From contig NZ_CP147520.1 of the NCBI RefSeq assembly GCF_037201975.1, positions 1,426,001 to 1,490,000 of the forward strand: a stretch of DNA of 64,000 bases, written 5' to 3'. Below the pieces are notes generated by a model. It did no database searches. It was not told where the DNA came from and was given only the letters and a program-made list of their open reading frames with translations. The position numbers and the translations under genes were made by a program. The stretch comes from Streptomyces sp. TG1A-60. Lineage in GTDB: Bacteria; Actinomycetota; Actinomycetes; Streptomycetales; Streptomycetaceae. Position 1 is the first letter of the stretch, and each line of letters starts with the position of its first letter. Of this stretch, positions 35,329 through 44,363 are shown piece after piece.

Positions 35329-36383
35329 CCAGCACGATCCCGCACACCACCGCGCGCGGCCAACTGCCACCCCCGGGCGTCGAACTGGCCTTCGAGCAGA
35401 CGGTGCCCCGTGCCCTCGCCCACCGCAGGCAGATCGGAGAGGTGTTCGTCACCGACTCCGCGCAGGGGTCCGACGACGATTTCCACCTCTCCTTCCAGGT
35501 CCCCCGCGCCCACAGCCTCTGGTCGGACCAACGGGCCGGTTTCCACGACCCGTTCGCGTCCGCGGAGGCCGCGCGGCAGTCCATCTTCGTGCTGCTGCAC
35601 CGCCATGTCGGGGTGCCCGTCGGGCTGCCCTTCAGCCTCCAGCGGATCACGCTGCGGGTGACGGACCCACAGGCGTACGCCCACGACGGGACGTCGGCGC
35701 TCCAGGGTTATGTGCACTACCGGGTCACCGAACGCCAGGGCAAGGGCTCCGACGTGGTGAGCATGGTCCTCCAGGGCGTCATGGAGATCGGCGGGCGCCC
35801 GGCGATGACCCTGAGCGCGGTGCTCGCCTTCATGTCGCGGGAGGACTACGACATCTTCCGGGCCTTCCAGCGGGCGCAGAAGCCGGTGGCCGACGCCCGC
35901 CTGACCCCGGCACGGCGGCTCGACGCCGGCCTGGTGGGGCGCGAGAACCCGCGGAACGTCGTCATCGGCCTGCCGGGACCGGAGGCGCGGACGGACGGCG
36001 GACCCGACGACGGGGCGTTCCGCTGCCTGCTGGCGGCCGACCCGCACCACCCCGCCTTCTTCGACCACGAGTACGACCATGTGCCGGGCCCCCTGATGGT
36101 CGAGGGCATGCGGCAGGCCGCCGTGGCCGCGGCCTGCCGGGCCGGGGCGATGGCCACCCCGCACGCCCTCACCGTCGGCTGCGAGGCGGCCTTCCTGGAC
36201 TTCGCCGAGTTCGAGGCCGACCTGGTCCACGAGGCTGAGGTCGGCGCCCCCGGCGCGGACGGCCGCGTCCCGGTGGCCGTGGTCCTGCGGCAGTTCGGCA
36301 AGCCCATCGTCGAGGGCCGCATCGACCTGCTTCCCGACGCGGCCCCGCGTCCCCGATCGACCGCGCGAGCGGACGGAGTCTGA
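35325..36383 (+). CDS. AfsA-family (A-factor biosynthesis) hot-dog protein
   Basis: A 352-residue AfsA/ScbA-like protein with two hot-dog repeats. Recognised blocks are ALAHRRQIGEVFVTD near the start and FFDHEYDHVPGPLMVEGMRQ in the second repeat. AfsA joins a beta-ketoacyl thioester to dihydroxyacetone phosphate, which then closes to a butenolide. The upstream PKS module lacks beta-carbon processing and so delivers exactly a beta-ketoacyl group. The gene lies mid-operon, not with a GBL receptor gene, so it is more likely biosynthetic tailoring than hormone signalling, although a signalling role remains possible. Start ATG 35325 overlaps the preceding stop. Confidence 0.88.
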   Translation: MTSTIPHTTARGQLPPPGVELAFEQTVPRALAHRRQIGEVFVTDSAQGSDDDFHLSFQVPRAHSLWSDQRAGFHDPFASAEAARQSIFVLLHRHVGVPVGLPFSLQRITLRVTDPQAYAHDGTSALQGYVHYRVTERQGKGSDVVSMVLQGVMEIGGRPAMTLSAVLAFMSREDYDIFRAFQRAQKPVADARLTPARRLDAGLVGRENPRNVVIGLPGPEARTDGGPDDGAFRCLLAADPHHPAFFDHEYDHVPGPLMVEGMRQAAVAAACRAGAMATPHALTVGCEAAFLDFAEFEADLVHEAEVGAPGADGRVPVAVVLRQFGKPIVEGRIDLLPDAAPRPRSTARADGV

Positions 36384-36386
36384 TCC

Positions 36387-37748
36387 ATGGCAGTTGCACA
36401 CACGGGTGAAAGCGCAGGAAACCGGCGACGCGTGGCGGTCGTGGGGGCGGGAATCTCCGGTCTCACCGCGGCGCTCCGCCTCGACCTCCTCGGGTACGAC
36501 GTCGAGCTCGTCGAGGCGGCCGAGATCCTCGGCGGCCGTTTCGGCCTCGACAAGCTCGGCGACCGGCAGGTCATGACGGGCGGGAAGAACATCGGCCGCC
36601 GCTACCACACGTTCCGCTGGTTCACCTCGGAGCTCGGCGCGGACGCGTACGACTCCTTCGGCTACAACGCGTCCCGCATCAAGGACGGCGAGATCCTCAC
36701 CCTCGACAGCGAGCGGCGAAGCCAGACCCTGAAGAACATCCGGCGGATGGGCTCGGCCCGCGACTTCGCACGGATGGCGGCGATGGCGGCGCGGATCCGA
36801 GCCGACGAGCGCAACCGCTTCCTCGGTTCGCGCTACTTCAGCGGCATCTCGCGGCGCCACGACCACGCCCCGCTCAGCTCGTTCTTCGGGCGCGAGATGA
36901 CGGACATGCTGGTGCGTCCCATGGTCATCCGCAACAACGGGGCCGAGCCCGACGAGGTCTACCCCGGCACGTTCGGCACCAACCTGGCGATGCTGATGGA
37001 CCACTATGATCAGCTGGCCGGTGGCATCCAGCCGGTCCTGGACGCGTTCGCCAAGCGGGTCCCGGTGCGGCTCGGCGCCACCGTGGAGGGCCTCGAGGTC
37101 CGCGACGGCAAGGTCACCGGACTGCGCGTCCTGGAGGGCGGGGCGCCCGCGCGGACCAGCGACTACGACGGCGTGGTGCTGGCCACCCCGGCCTACGCGA
37201 CCGCCGAGATCGTCCGCTCCGCGCGGCCCGCGCTCGCCCGGCGGCTGTCGGACGTGAACTACTTCCCGTCCACCGTGGTACTCGTCGAGTACGACCGGCC
37301 CGTCTTCGGCCACGACGTGCGCGCGCTCGCCATGGACGACGGGCCGTGCAGCAACGCCGGTTCGTACGGGATGGAGGAGCGGCACATCGTCCGCTACACC
37401 TACAGCGGGCACGAGGGGCGCCTGACCGACCTCAGCCCGGAGAACATCGACCGGCTGACCGGTGAGACCGAGGAGCGCCTGGTGAAGTACCTGGGGGCGC
37501 CGCGCGCCGAGCGCGTCAACCTTCTGGTCAAGCATTGGAAGGCGGCCTACAGCGGCTACCTCCCGCACCACGCCGACTTCCTCGCCGAGGTTCGGGAGAG
37601 CGTCGCGGGCGTGGCGGGCCTGGAGCTCGCGGGCGACTACATCCAGGGCGTGTCCATCGAGGCGTGCGCCCGCACTGGCCGTGCCGCGGCCGGCCGGCTC
37701 GCCGCGCACCTCACCTCGCCCTCGGCACCCGCCCGGGCGGCGGCATGA
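36387..37748 (+). CDS. Flavin amine oxidase/desaturase-like FAD oxidoreductase
   Basis: A 453-residue FAD enzyme of the amine-oxidase/phytoene-desaturase type. The N-terminal VAVVGAGISGLTAALRLDLL followed by ELVEAAEILGGRFG is the classic GxGxxG...E...GGR pattern, and the C-terminal LELAGDYIQGVSIEACARTG completes the flavin site. Substrates of this group include carotenoids, amines and protoporphyrinogen; here I infer dehydrogenation of the polyketide chain or lactone. It follows the AfsA-like gene by 3 bp and overlaps the next SDR gene (ATGA). Confidence 0.85.
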   Translation: MAVAHTGESAGNRRRVAVVGAGISGLTAALRLDLLGYDVELVEAAEILGGRFGLDKLGDRQVMTGGKNIGRRYHTFRWFTSELGADAYDSFGYNASRIKDGEILTLDSERRSQTLKNIRRMGSARDFARMAAMAARIRADERNRFLGSRYFSGISRRHDHAPLSSFFGREMTDMLVRPMVIRNNGAEPDEVYPGTFGTNLAMLMDHYDQLAGGIQPVLDAFAKRVPVRLGATVEGLEVRDGKVTGLRVLEGGAPARTSDYDGVVLATPAYATAEIVRSARPALARRLSDVNYFPSTVVLVEYDRPVFGHDVRALAMDDGPCSNAGSYGMEERHIVRYTYSGHEGRLTDLSPENIDRLTGETEERLVKYLGAPRAERVNLLVKHWKAAYSGYLPHHADFLAEVRESVAGVAGLELAGDYIQGVSIEACARTGRAAAGRLAAHLTSPSAPARAAA

Positions 37749-38563
37749 ACAGCCCGGCGGACTGGGCGGTGGTCACCGGCGCCTCGTCCGGCATCGGCGA
37801 GCACCTCGCCCGGGGCCTGGCCGCGCGCGGGTACGGACTGTGGCTCGTCGCCCGCTCCACCGACGCCCTCGAACTGCTCGCCAAGGAGCTGCGCGACCGG
37901 CACGGCGTGCCGGTGCGCGTGCGGACCTGCGACCTCGCGGACCCGGCCGCGCGGCGGGTGCTCGAAGAGGAACTGGCCGGGCAGCCGGTCTCCGTGCTCT
38001 GCGCCAACGCGGGCTTCCCCACCTGCGGGCCGTTCAGCGAGAACGACCCCGCCAGGGAGAGCGCCGAGGTCCAGGTCAACGTCGTCTCACTGCACGCGCT
38101 GACGCAGGCGCTGCTGCCGGGCATGCTGGCTCGGCGGCGCGGCGGGATCCTGGTGACCGGCTCGACCGCGGGCTGTCAGCCTGTGCCGACCGCGGCCACC
38201 TACTCGGCAAGCAAGGCGTTCGCCAACACCTTCGCCGAGTCGCTGCACGTCGAACTGCGCGGCACCGGGGTGAACTGCACCCTGCTCGCCCCCGGCCCCG
38301 TGCGCACCAACTTCTACGCGGTGGGCGGCATGTCACGGCTCCAGGAGCGGAGGTTCCTGGCGTGGCTGACGCCCGAGCGGGTCGCCGAGGCGGGCCTGCG
38401 CGGCCTGGCGCAGGGGCGCCGCGTGGTGATCCCGGGGCCGGTCGCCAAGGCCCAGTACCTCGCGGGCCGCCACACGCCGCGTCCCCTGCTCTTTCCCGTG
38501 CTGCGCGCGCTGGTGCTGCCCGTCTTCCGCAGCGCGCGGAGCGGCTCCCACACCCGCCCGTGA
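37745..38563 (+). CDS. Short-chain dehydrogenase/reductase
   Basis: A 272-residue classical SDR: WAVVTGASSGIGEHLARGLA cofactor motif, LCANAGFPTCG (NAG), and the catalytic SerTyrLys set in LVTGSTAGCQPVPTAATYSASK. It is of the DltE/KR-like group with a hydrophobic tail (LLFPVLRALVLPVF) that could sit against the membrane. Within the operon it could reduce a ketone of the polyketide or the enone of an AfsA-type butenolide. Coupled to the upstream flavoprotein gene by an ATGA overlap. Confidence 0.87.
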   Translation: MNSPADWAVVTGASSGIGEHLARGLAARGYGLWLVARSTDALELLAKELRDRHGVPVRVRTCDLADPAARRVLEEELAGQPVSVLCANAGFPTCGPFSENDPARESAEVQVNVVSLHALTQALLPGMLARRRGGILVTGSTAGCQPVPTAATYSASKAFANTFAESLHVELRGTGVNCTLLAPGPVRTNFYAVGGMSRLQERRFLAWLTPERVAEAGLRGLAQGRRVVIPGPVAKAQYLAGRHTPRPLLFPVLRALVLPVFRSARSGSHTRP

Positions 38564-38603
38564 GTCGGTACCCCCAACTTCCGCAAGTGAGAGGAACAGC
38601 TAC

Positions 38604-39620
38604 ATGGACGGCAGAAAGCACCGTTGGTTCATCCTCGGGGCGTCGCTGATACCGCTGGTCGCGGTGTTCGGCGCCATGGCCCTGCTGTGGAACAAGATCT
38701 TCAGCTGGTCGGACGTGGTGGTCCTGGTCATCATGTACGCGGTCTCCGGCTTCGGTATCTCGGCCGGTTACCACCGGATGCTCACCCACCGCTCGTTCGA
38801 GACGTACAAGCCCATCCGCGTCGCCCTGGCCACCGCCGGGGTGATGGCCGGACAGGGCCCGCCGCTGATCTGGGCGGCCCACCACCGCAAGCACCACCGC
38901 GTCGCCGACAAGCCCGGTGACCCGCACAGCCCCCACCTGGACTTCGAACCGGGCTTCAAGGGCACGATGGCCGGTCTCTGGCACGCCCACCTGGGCTGGC
39001 TCTTCGACGTCAACCTCACCTCCGACCCGATGCGCTACTGCCCGGACCTGGTGCGCGAGAAGCCGCTGCGCTGGCTCAGCGAGAACCTCCTGCTGGTCAC
39101 CGCCGCCAGCGTCGTGCTGCCCGGCCTCATCGCCTACGCCATCACCGGCGGCGACTGGCAGGCCGGCCTGACCGGCATGCTCTGGGGGGGCCTGGTCCGC
39201 ATCTTCCTGATCAACCACATGACCTACGCGGTCAACTCCGTCGGCCACGTCTTCGGCCGCCGCCGCTTCGAGACCACCGACCAGTCGCGCAACGTCGCCT
39301 GGCTCTCCATCCCCTCCTTCGGTGAGGCTTGGCACAACAACCACCACGCCTTCCCTCGCTCCGCCCGCCACGGCATGAAGTGGTACGAGATCGACCTCTC
39401 CGCGATCCTCATCTGGAGCCTGGAGAAGACCCACCTCGCCTGGAAGGTCGTGCGCATCGACCCCGAGCGCATGGAGATGCGCGAGGCGGGCGTCAGCCGC
39501 GTCAACGCGTTCTCCCTGGACAAGAGGGAACTCCTGGAGACCCAGCAGAACATCGCGCCCATGGCGGAGCGCCGTCGCGAGGCCCGTGAGGCCGATGCCT
39601 CGCTGGTGGACGTGGAATAG
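38604..39620 (+). CDS. Membrane fatty-acid (acyl-CoA) desaturase
   Basis: A 338-residue integral-membrane di-iron desaturase of the Delta9 acyl-CoA type. Three histidine boxes are visible: HRMLTH (57-62), HRKHH (94-98) and HNNHH in EAWHNNHHAFPRSARHG. Membrane helices flank them (LGASLIPLVAVFGAMALLW; VVVLVIMYAVSGFGI). It inserts a double bond in a long acyl chain. Being followed 35 bp later by the fatty-acyl-AMP ligase gene, it probably shapes the starter acid of the PKS. GAGAGGAA (38588-38595) serves as ribosome site. Confidence 0.92.
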   Translation: MDGRKHRWFILGASLIPLVAVFGAMALLWNKIFSWSDVVVLVIMYAVSGFGISAGYHRMLTHRSFETYKPIRVALATAGVMAGQGPPLIWAAHHRKHHRVADKPGDPHSPHLDFEPGFKGTMAGLWHAHLGWLFDVNLTSDPMRYCPDLVREKPLRWLSENLLLVTAASVVLPGLIAYAITGGDWQAGLTGMLWGGLVRIFLINHMTYAVNSVGHVFGRRRFETTDQSRNVAWLSIPSFGEAWHNNHHAFPRSARHGMKWYEIDLSAILIWSLEKTHLAWKVVRIDPERMEMREAGVSRVNAFSLDKRELLETQQNIAPMAERRREAREADASLVDVE

Positions 39621-39655
39621 CCCGGCCACCGGACGAGCAGACGGGAATCACGTAC

Positions 39656-41281
39656 ATGGAGTTATTCCACGCCCTGACCAACGGGGCTTCGCACGGCGTG
39701 CTGCACGAATGGACGGGCGAGGAGTTCGAGCACACCCCCTGGCGCGACGTCGTCAGGGACGCCCACGGCATGGCCGCCGAGCTCCGCACCCTCGGCGTCG
39801 GGCCGGGCACCCGGGTCGCCGCCATCCTCGCCAACACGCCCGACACGGTCCGCGGCCTGCTGGCGATCTGGCTGGCCGGCGGCGCGGTGGCCTCGCTGCC
39901 GCTGCCGACCCGCGGCCAGAGCCAGGAGGCGTACGGCGAGCAGCTGGTGGCGCTCTCGGCGCGGCTGGACCCGACGCTGCTCCTGGTCGACGACTGGCTG
40001 ACCGCCACGGTTCCCGCGGAGCTCAGCAAGGAACTGCCGGTCCGCGGCTGGTCGTCCCTGCGCGGCGCAGGACGCATCGAGCCGAGCCCACCGGGCCGGG
40101 ACGACGTGGCCTTCATCCAGTACTCGTCCGGGTCCACCAGCACCCCCAAGGGCTGCGCGCTGACCACCCGCGCCATCGAGCAGCAGCTGCAGATCATCCT
40201 GCACCTGACGGGCGGCCGACCCGGCGCCGACACCGTCGCCTCCTGGCTGCCGCTCTCGCACGACATGGGCATGTTCGGCTGCCTGCTGTACTCGTGGGCG
40301 TACGACTTCGACTTCGTGCTGTCGTCGCCCGACCGGTTCGGGATGGCGCCGCGTACGTGGTTCCGTGACATGTCGGAGTACGGGGCGACGATGACGGCGG
40401 GCACGAGCACCGCCGTGTACCTCGCGGCGCGGGCGCAGGGCCGCGGGGCGCTGCCCAAGGAACTGAAGCTGCGGGCTGCCGTGATCGGGGCGGAGCGCGT
40501 CGACTGGGACACGCTGGCGACGGCGACGGAGAAGTTCCGGCCGTTCGGTCTGTCCGACACCGCCTTCCAGCCCGCGTACGGCATGGCCGAGGCGACGCTC
40601 GCGGTGACCGGGAAGCCGTGGGCCCAGGCACCCAAGGCGCTCGCCTTCGACGGTCCCGCGCTCGTCGAGGGCTCGGTGATCGAGGTGGCGCCCGACCATC
40701 CGAAGGCGGCCCGGCTGGTCTCCAACGGCGTGACGCTGCCCGGGGTGTCGGTCCGGGCGGGGAGCGGCGGCGGCATCGCGGAGATCCTGGTGTCGTCGCC
40801 GAGTCTGGCCAGCGGCTACTACGCCGACCCCGGACGAACCGCCGCACGGTTCCAGGACGGCTGGCTGCGCACCGGCGACCTCGGCTTCGTGCGCGACGAC
40901 GAACTGTACGTCCTCGGCCGGGCCGACGACATGCTCTCGGTGGGCGGCCGGAAGGTCTACGCCTCCGAGATCGAGTCGGCGGTCGACTCCCTGAAGAACG
41001 TCCGCAAGGGCTGCGCCGTCGTCGTCGACGCGGGCGACTCGGGCATGTCCCGGCTCGTGCTGATGATGGAGCCCCAGGGCAACCCTCGGGACTTCCGGCC
41101 GATCGCCGAGGAGGCCGCCTCGCTGGCCCTGGAGAAGGCCGGGGTCGCGCTCGCGGAGTGCCTGTTCCTGGCGCGCGGGGTGCTCCCGAAGACGCCCAGC
41201 GGGAAGATCCAGCGCTTCCGCTGCCGCGCGCTGCTCGACGAGGGGCGGCTCGTGCCCGTGGCGCGGGTGACGCTCGCCTGA
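39656..41281 (+). CDS. Fatty-acyl-AMP ligase (FAAL-type)
   Basis: A 541-residue ANL enzyme. The ATP motif is [20 protein letters not shown] (STPKG), with [41 protein letters not shown] and the C-terminal catalytic Lys in [11 protein letters not shown]. SWLPLxHDMG and QYSSGSTxxPKG are characteristic of FAAL-type ligases that load ACPs and not CoA. It would activate a (desaturated) fatty acid and load the N-terminal ACP of the first PKS. The third codon is TTA (39662-39664), making its translation bldA-dependent. Only a weak GGGAA ribosome site is seen. Confidence 0.9.
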   Translation: MELFHALTNGASHGVLHEWTGEEFEHTPWRDVVRDAHGMAAELRTLGVGPGTRVAAILANTPDTVRGLLAIWLAGGAVASLPLPTRGQSQEAYGEQLVALSARLDPTLLLVDDWLTATVPAELSKELPVRGWSSLRGAGRIEPSPPGRDDVAFIQYSSGSTSTPKGCALTTRAIEQQLQIILHLTGGRPGADTVASWLPLSHDMGMFGCLLYSWAYDFDFVLSSPDRFGMAPRTWFRDMSEYGATMTAGTSTAVYLAARAQGRGALPKELKLRAAVIGAERVDWDTLATATEKFRPFGLSDTAFQPAYGMAEATLAVTGKPWAQAPKALAFDGPALVEGSVIEVAPDHPKAARLVSNGVTLPGVSVRAGSGGGIAEILVSSPSLASGYYADPGRTAARFQDGWLRTGDLGFVRDDELYVLGRADDMLSVGGRKVYASEIESAVDSLKNVRKGCAVVVDAGDSGMSRLVLMMEPQGNPRDFRPIAEEAASLALEKAGVALAECLFLARGVLPKTPSGKIQRFRCRALLDEGRLVPVARVTLA

Positions 41282-41416
41282 CCGGGACGAGGGGCCGGTG
41301 TGGGGCCAGGGTCCGCCACGCCCGCCCCGATCCGCCCGGTCCGCGCCACCCGACGTGCGCCGCTCGCTGCTCCTGCAGAAGGCGTACGCGGAGGGGAGGC
41401 CCGAATCCTCCTCGCA

Positions 41417-41481
41417 GGGTACGGGCGAAACGGGCGGTTCGGGCCTCCGCGGAGGCGGAACCGCCCGTATCGCCCGTACCC
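41417..41481. terminator. Large hairpin between PKS operon and rpoA
   Basis: The arm GGGTACGGGCGAAACGGGCG (continuing GTTC) pairs with its complement ending in CGCCCGTACCC at 41481, with one mismatch and a small bulge; the loop itself contains the palindrome GCCTCCGCGGAGGC. The 65-bp element is followed by TTCGT, not a T-run. It probably ends PKS-operon transcription or insulates rpoA. Only 53 bp separate it from the rpoA start, so the rpoA promoter may overlap it. Confidence 0.6.
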
Positions 41482-41534
41482 TTCGTGGTCTAGGGCGTCA
41501 CATAGCGGGCGCCGAACCACTGGAGGCAACACCC

Positions 41535-42557
41535 GTGCTGATTGCTCAGCGTCCGTCCCTGACCGAAGAGGTCGTCGACGAGTTCCGCTCCCGGTTCGTG
41601 ATCGAGCCGCTGGAGCCGGGCTTCGGCTACACCCTCGGCAACTCCCTCCGTCGTACGCTCCTCTCCTCGATCCCCGGTGCGGCGGTCACGTCCATCCGTG
41701 TCGACGGTGTCCTGCACGAGTTCACCACCGTGCCGGGCGTCAAGGAGGACGTCACCGACCTGATCCTCAACATCAAGCAGCTGGTCGTCTCCTCGGAGCA
41801 CGACGAGCCGGTCGTGATGTACCTGCGCAAGCAGGGCCCGGGCCCGGTCACCGCCGCCGACATCGCGCCCCCGGCCGGTGTCGAGGTGCACAACCCCGAC
41901 CTCGTCCTCGCCACGCTCAACGGCAAGGGCAAGCTGGAGGTGGAGCTGACCGTCGAGCGTGGCCGCGGTTACGTCTCCGCCGTGCAGAACAAGCAGGTGG
42001 GCCAGGAGATCGGCCGTATCCCGGTCGACTCCATCTACTCGCCGGTCCTGAAGGTCACGTACAAGGTCGAGGCGACGCGTGTCGAGCAGCGCACCGACTT
42101 CGACAAGCTGATCGTCGACGTCGAGACCAAGCAGGCCATGCGTCCGCGTGACGCCATGGCCTCCGCCGGCAAGACGCTCGTCGAGCTGTTCGGGCTCGCC
42201 CGCGAGCTCAACATCGACGCCGAGGGCATCGACATGGGTCCGTCCCCCACGGACGCCGCCCTCACCGCCGACCTGGTACTGCCCATCGAGGAGCTCGATC
42301 TCACCGTCCGGTCGTACAACTGCCTCAAGCGCGAGGGCGTCCACTCCGTGGGTGAGCTCGTGGCCCGCTCCGAGGCCGACCTCCTGGACATCCGCAACTT
42401 CGGTGCGAAGTCCATCGACGAGGTCAAGGCGAAGCTCGCCGGCATGGGCCTGGGCCTGAAGGACAGCCCGCCCGGATTCGACCCGTCCGCCGCGGCGGAC
42501 GCCTTCGGCGCGGACGACGACGCGGACGCGGGTTTCGTGGAGACCGAGCAATACTGA
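41535..42557 (+). CDS. rpoA: DNA-directed RNA polymerase alpha subunit (extra or relocated copy)
   Basis: A complete 340-residue alpha subunit beginning at GTG 41535, 8 bp after GGAGG (41522-41526). The N-terminal assembly domain contains [20 protein letters not shown]; the C-terminal domain contains [18 protein letters not shown] (Arg259 equals the DNA-contacting Arg of bacterial alphaCTD) and the helix-hairpin-helix [15 protein letters not shown]; the acidic tail ends FVETEQY. No frameshift or missing motif is seen. In Streptomyces rpoA normally lies between ribosomal-protein genes (rpsM, rpsK, rpsD, then rplQ); none is present here. It directly follows a biosynthetic operon and adjoins a truncated regulator gene. 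I infer a horizontally or internally duplicated copy, possibly a resistant target or a specialised polymerase subunit. Confidence 0.95.
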   Translation: MLIAQRPSLTEEVVDEFRSRFVIEPLEPGFGYTLGNSLRRTLLSSIPGAAVTSIRVDGVLHEFTTVPGVKEDVTDLILNIKQLVVSSEHDEPVVMYLRKQGPGPVTAADIAPPAGVEVHNPDLVLATLNGKGKLEVELTVERGRGYVSAVQNKQVGQEIGRIPVDSIYSPVLKVTYKVEATRVEQRTDFDKLIVDVETKQAMRPRDAMASAGKTLVELFGLARELNIDAEGIDMGPSPTDAALTADLVLPIEELDLTVRSYNCLKREGVHSVGELVARSEADLLDIRNFGAKSIDEVKAKLAGMGLGLKDSPPGFDPSAAADAFGADDDADAGFVETEQY

Positions 42558-42583
42558 ACGCTGCGTGGCGCCGGCCATGGAGA

Positions 42584-42922
42584 CAGGGTCCAGGTGCCGT
42601 CCCAGTCGTTGTTGACGGCGCTCGTCTCCCAGATGCGGTGCCGCCCGTCGTGGAGGATTTGCGTGGCATGCGGGGTCAGACCGGAGTACATTCGGCGTCC
42701 CTGCCGCTGACGTCGCAGAAGGCCCCGGTTGACCATGCGGGTGAGGGTGGAGCGGACAGCCTGCTCGCCGACTCCGGCGCGGGCGGGGACGTCGATGATG
42801 CTGCCCGAGTACACGCACACGGGGCCTTCCGCCAGCATGTGGTTGCCGAAGAAGGCGAGCAGGAGCGACTGGGGACGCGACTGCGGACCGCCGGGGGAAC
42901 TGGGCGGATGCACGTCGTTCAC
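42584..42922 (-). pseudogene. PaaX-family transcriptional regulator, N-terminal fragment
   Basis: From about GTG 42922 the minus strand reads RPQSLLLAFFGNHMLAEGPV, GVGEQAVRSTLTRMVNRGLL and GRRMYSGLTPHATQILHDGR, the winged-helix N-terminal part of PaaX-like repressors, up to NNDWDGTWTL. Homology then stops at about 42584, only 27 bp beyond the rpoA stop, and the frame runs antisense into rpoA. The remaining two thirds of a normal PaaX protein are missing. The break coincides with the end of the rpoA copy, so the insertion or rearrangement that brought rpoA here probably cut this gene. Confidence 0.8.
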
Positions 42923-42971
42923 CTGCACCAGGTTACGGCCACCCGGTGTGTCCCCCGCGGGGAGTGCGGTG

Positions 42972-44363
42972 TCACGGCTGGTGCCGGTCGTTGGGGTGGG
43001 CCAGGTCGTAGGGGCGCGGATAGGGCGTGGGGTGATGGCGGACGTAGCGTGCCGGTGTGGAGGGGTCGGCTTCGGTGGCACGGGCGTTGAGGACGGCGGG
43101 ACCGGTGCCGTGCCAGCGGCCGGTGGTGATGCGGCCCTCCAGTGTGTGCAGGGCGGCGATCTGTTCGGCGGGGCTGAAGGTGCAGTGTCCGGCGTTCTCG
43201 ACGTAGGCCTGGCGCAGCAGGCGCGCGGAGCCGGCGGCGGAGACCGCGCGGCGCAGGGCGCTTTCGGCCTGTACCGGGATGAGCGCGTCCCCCGTGGTGT
43301 GTATGTTCATCTGCGGCTTGGTCAGCCGACCGGTGAACGAACTGGTTCTGCCCATCCGTTCCACGGCGTTCGGCTCCGCGCCGATCCGCGGGGCTCGGTT
43401 CAGGGTGGTGAGATCGGACTTCAGGGAGAGGCCGGCCTTGGCATAGAGGTCGGCGACCTCCTTGTGGAGCGGGGAGTGGTGGAGCATCGCGGCGTAGTCG
43501 ACGCCGGTGTTCCAGGACATGTTGCCGCCGACCCGGCTCTCGGCCTCGTGGCGCCAGACGAAGGCCGGGAACTGCACCAGCCCCATGACGGCCTGGTACT
43601 GGTTGGCCTGCTGGGTCTCCCGGTCGGTCGGTCCGGGGCGGGGCTGGGAGGGGTTGTTCCAGCCGGGGATGTTGTGCAGGGCGGCCGCCAGTGCGATGCG
43701 GGCCCGCCCGGTGGCGGTGCCCTGCGCCTGGGCGACGATTCCTGCCAGGGCGTTCGCCGCGTCGGTGGCGGCGGCCTGGCTCTCCAGGCCGGTCAGACGG
43801 AGGTCGGCGCCGGGGGCGAGGAGCGTCTTCAGCGCGAAGACCGGGTCCAGCGTGCTGTTCCAGTTGGCGACGCCGCCTTGGACCAGGCCGCACATGGACA
43901 GTGAGCCCGTGATGCGCTCCGCGTGGCGTTCGGCGATGGCGGTGGTCACGAGCCCGCCGTAGGAGGTGCCCCAGGCGATGGTGCGGCGGGCGGTTCCGAA
44001 GCGGACGGTGAAGGCGTCGAGGGTGGCGAGTTGGTCGGGCACCGCGTCGGCCACCGCCCAGCCGTTGCTGGCGTACGAGGAGCCGATGAGCGCGTAGCCC
44101 TGGTCCAGCAGGAGCGACTTCGTGGCGTCGTCGGGGGCGTTGCGTGCGGGGTTGGGGACTCCGGTCGGTGTGTAGCCGTGGCTGTACAGCAGGACCGTGC
44201 CGTTCCAGTGCGCGGGGATGTCCATCGTGTATGCGGCGCCGGACGGCAGGCGGCCGTCGATGTGGGCGTCGGTGTCGGCGGCGTGGGCGGCCGGGGTGAA
44301 GGGGGCGGCGAGCAGCAGGGCAGCCAGGGCGACGAGCGTACGCGTGCGGATGCGGGGCTTCAC
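42972..44363 (-). CDS. Secreted alpha/beta hydrolase
   Basis: A 463-residue exported hydrolase. A Sec signal peptide (RTRTLVALAALLLAAPFTPA, cleavage likely after AHAA) is followed by VLLYSHGYTPTG (oxyanion region), the nucleophile elbow AWGTSYGGLV (Ser), HTTGDALIPV (Asp) and VENAGHCTFS (His), a complete triad. The family resembles secreted esterase/peptidase-like proteins of actinomycetes; the substrate cannot be inferred. It is monocistronic, leftward, and unrelated in orientation to rpoA. Confidence 0.85.
   Translation of the reverse strand: MKPRIRTRTLVALAALLLAAPFTPAAHAADTDAHIDGRLPSGAAYTMDIPAHWNGTVLLYSHGYTPTGVPNPARNAPDDATKSLLLDQGYALIGSSYASNGWAVADAVPDQLATLDAFTVRFGTARRTIAWGTSYGGLVTTAIAERHAERITGSLSMCGLVQGGVANWNSTLDPVFALKTLLAPGADLRLTGLESQAAATDAANALAGIVAQAQGTATGRARIALAAALHNIPGWNNPSQPRPGPTDRETQQANQYQAVMGLVQFPAFVWRHEAESRVGGNMSWNTGVDYAAMLHHSPLHKEVADLYAKAGLSLKSDLTTLNRAPRIGAEPNAVERMGRTSSFTGRLTKPQMNIHTTGDALIPVQAESALRRAVSAAGSARLLRQAYVENAGHCTFSPAEQIAALHTLEGRITTGRWHGTGPAVLNARATEADPSTPARYVRHHPTPYPRPYDLAHPNDRHQP

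Noticed and set aside
35325..36383. AfsA homologue taken as a gamma-butyrolactone hormone synthase
   Set aside because: Possible, but it sits inside a PKS operon without an adjacent receptor/repressor gene; tailoring of the PKS product is the simpler reading.
1..41281. Treating Regions A and B as one biosynthetic cluster
   Set aside because: They have separate carrier proteins, ligases and KASIII enzymes, and Region B is self-sufficient, whereas Region A carries decayed genes. A shared PPTase or regulator at 15.7-16.9 kb remains possible.
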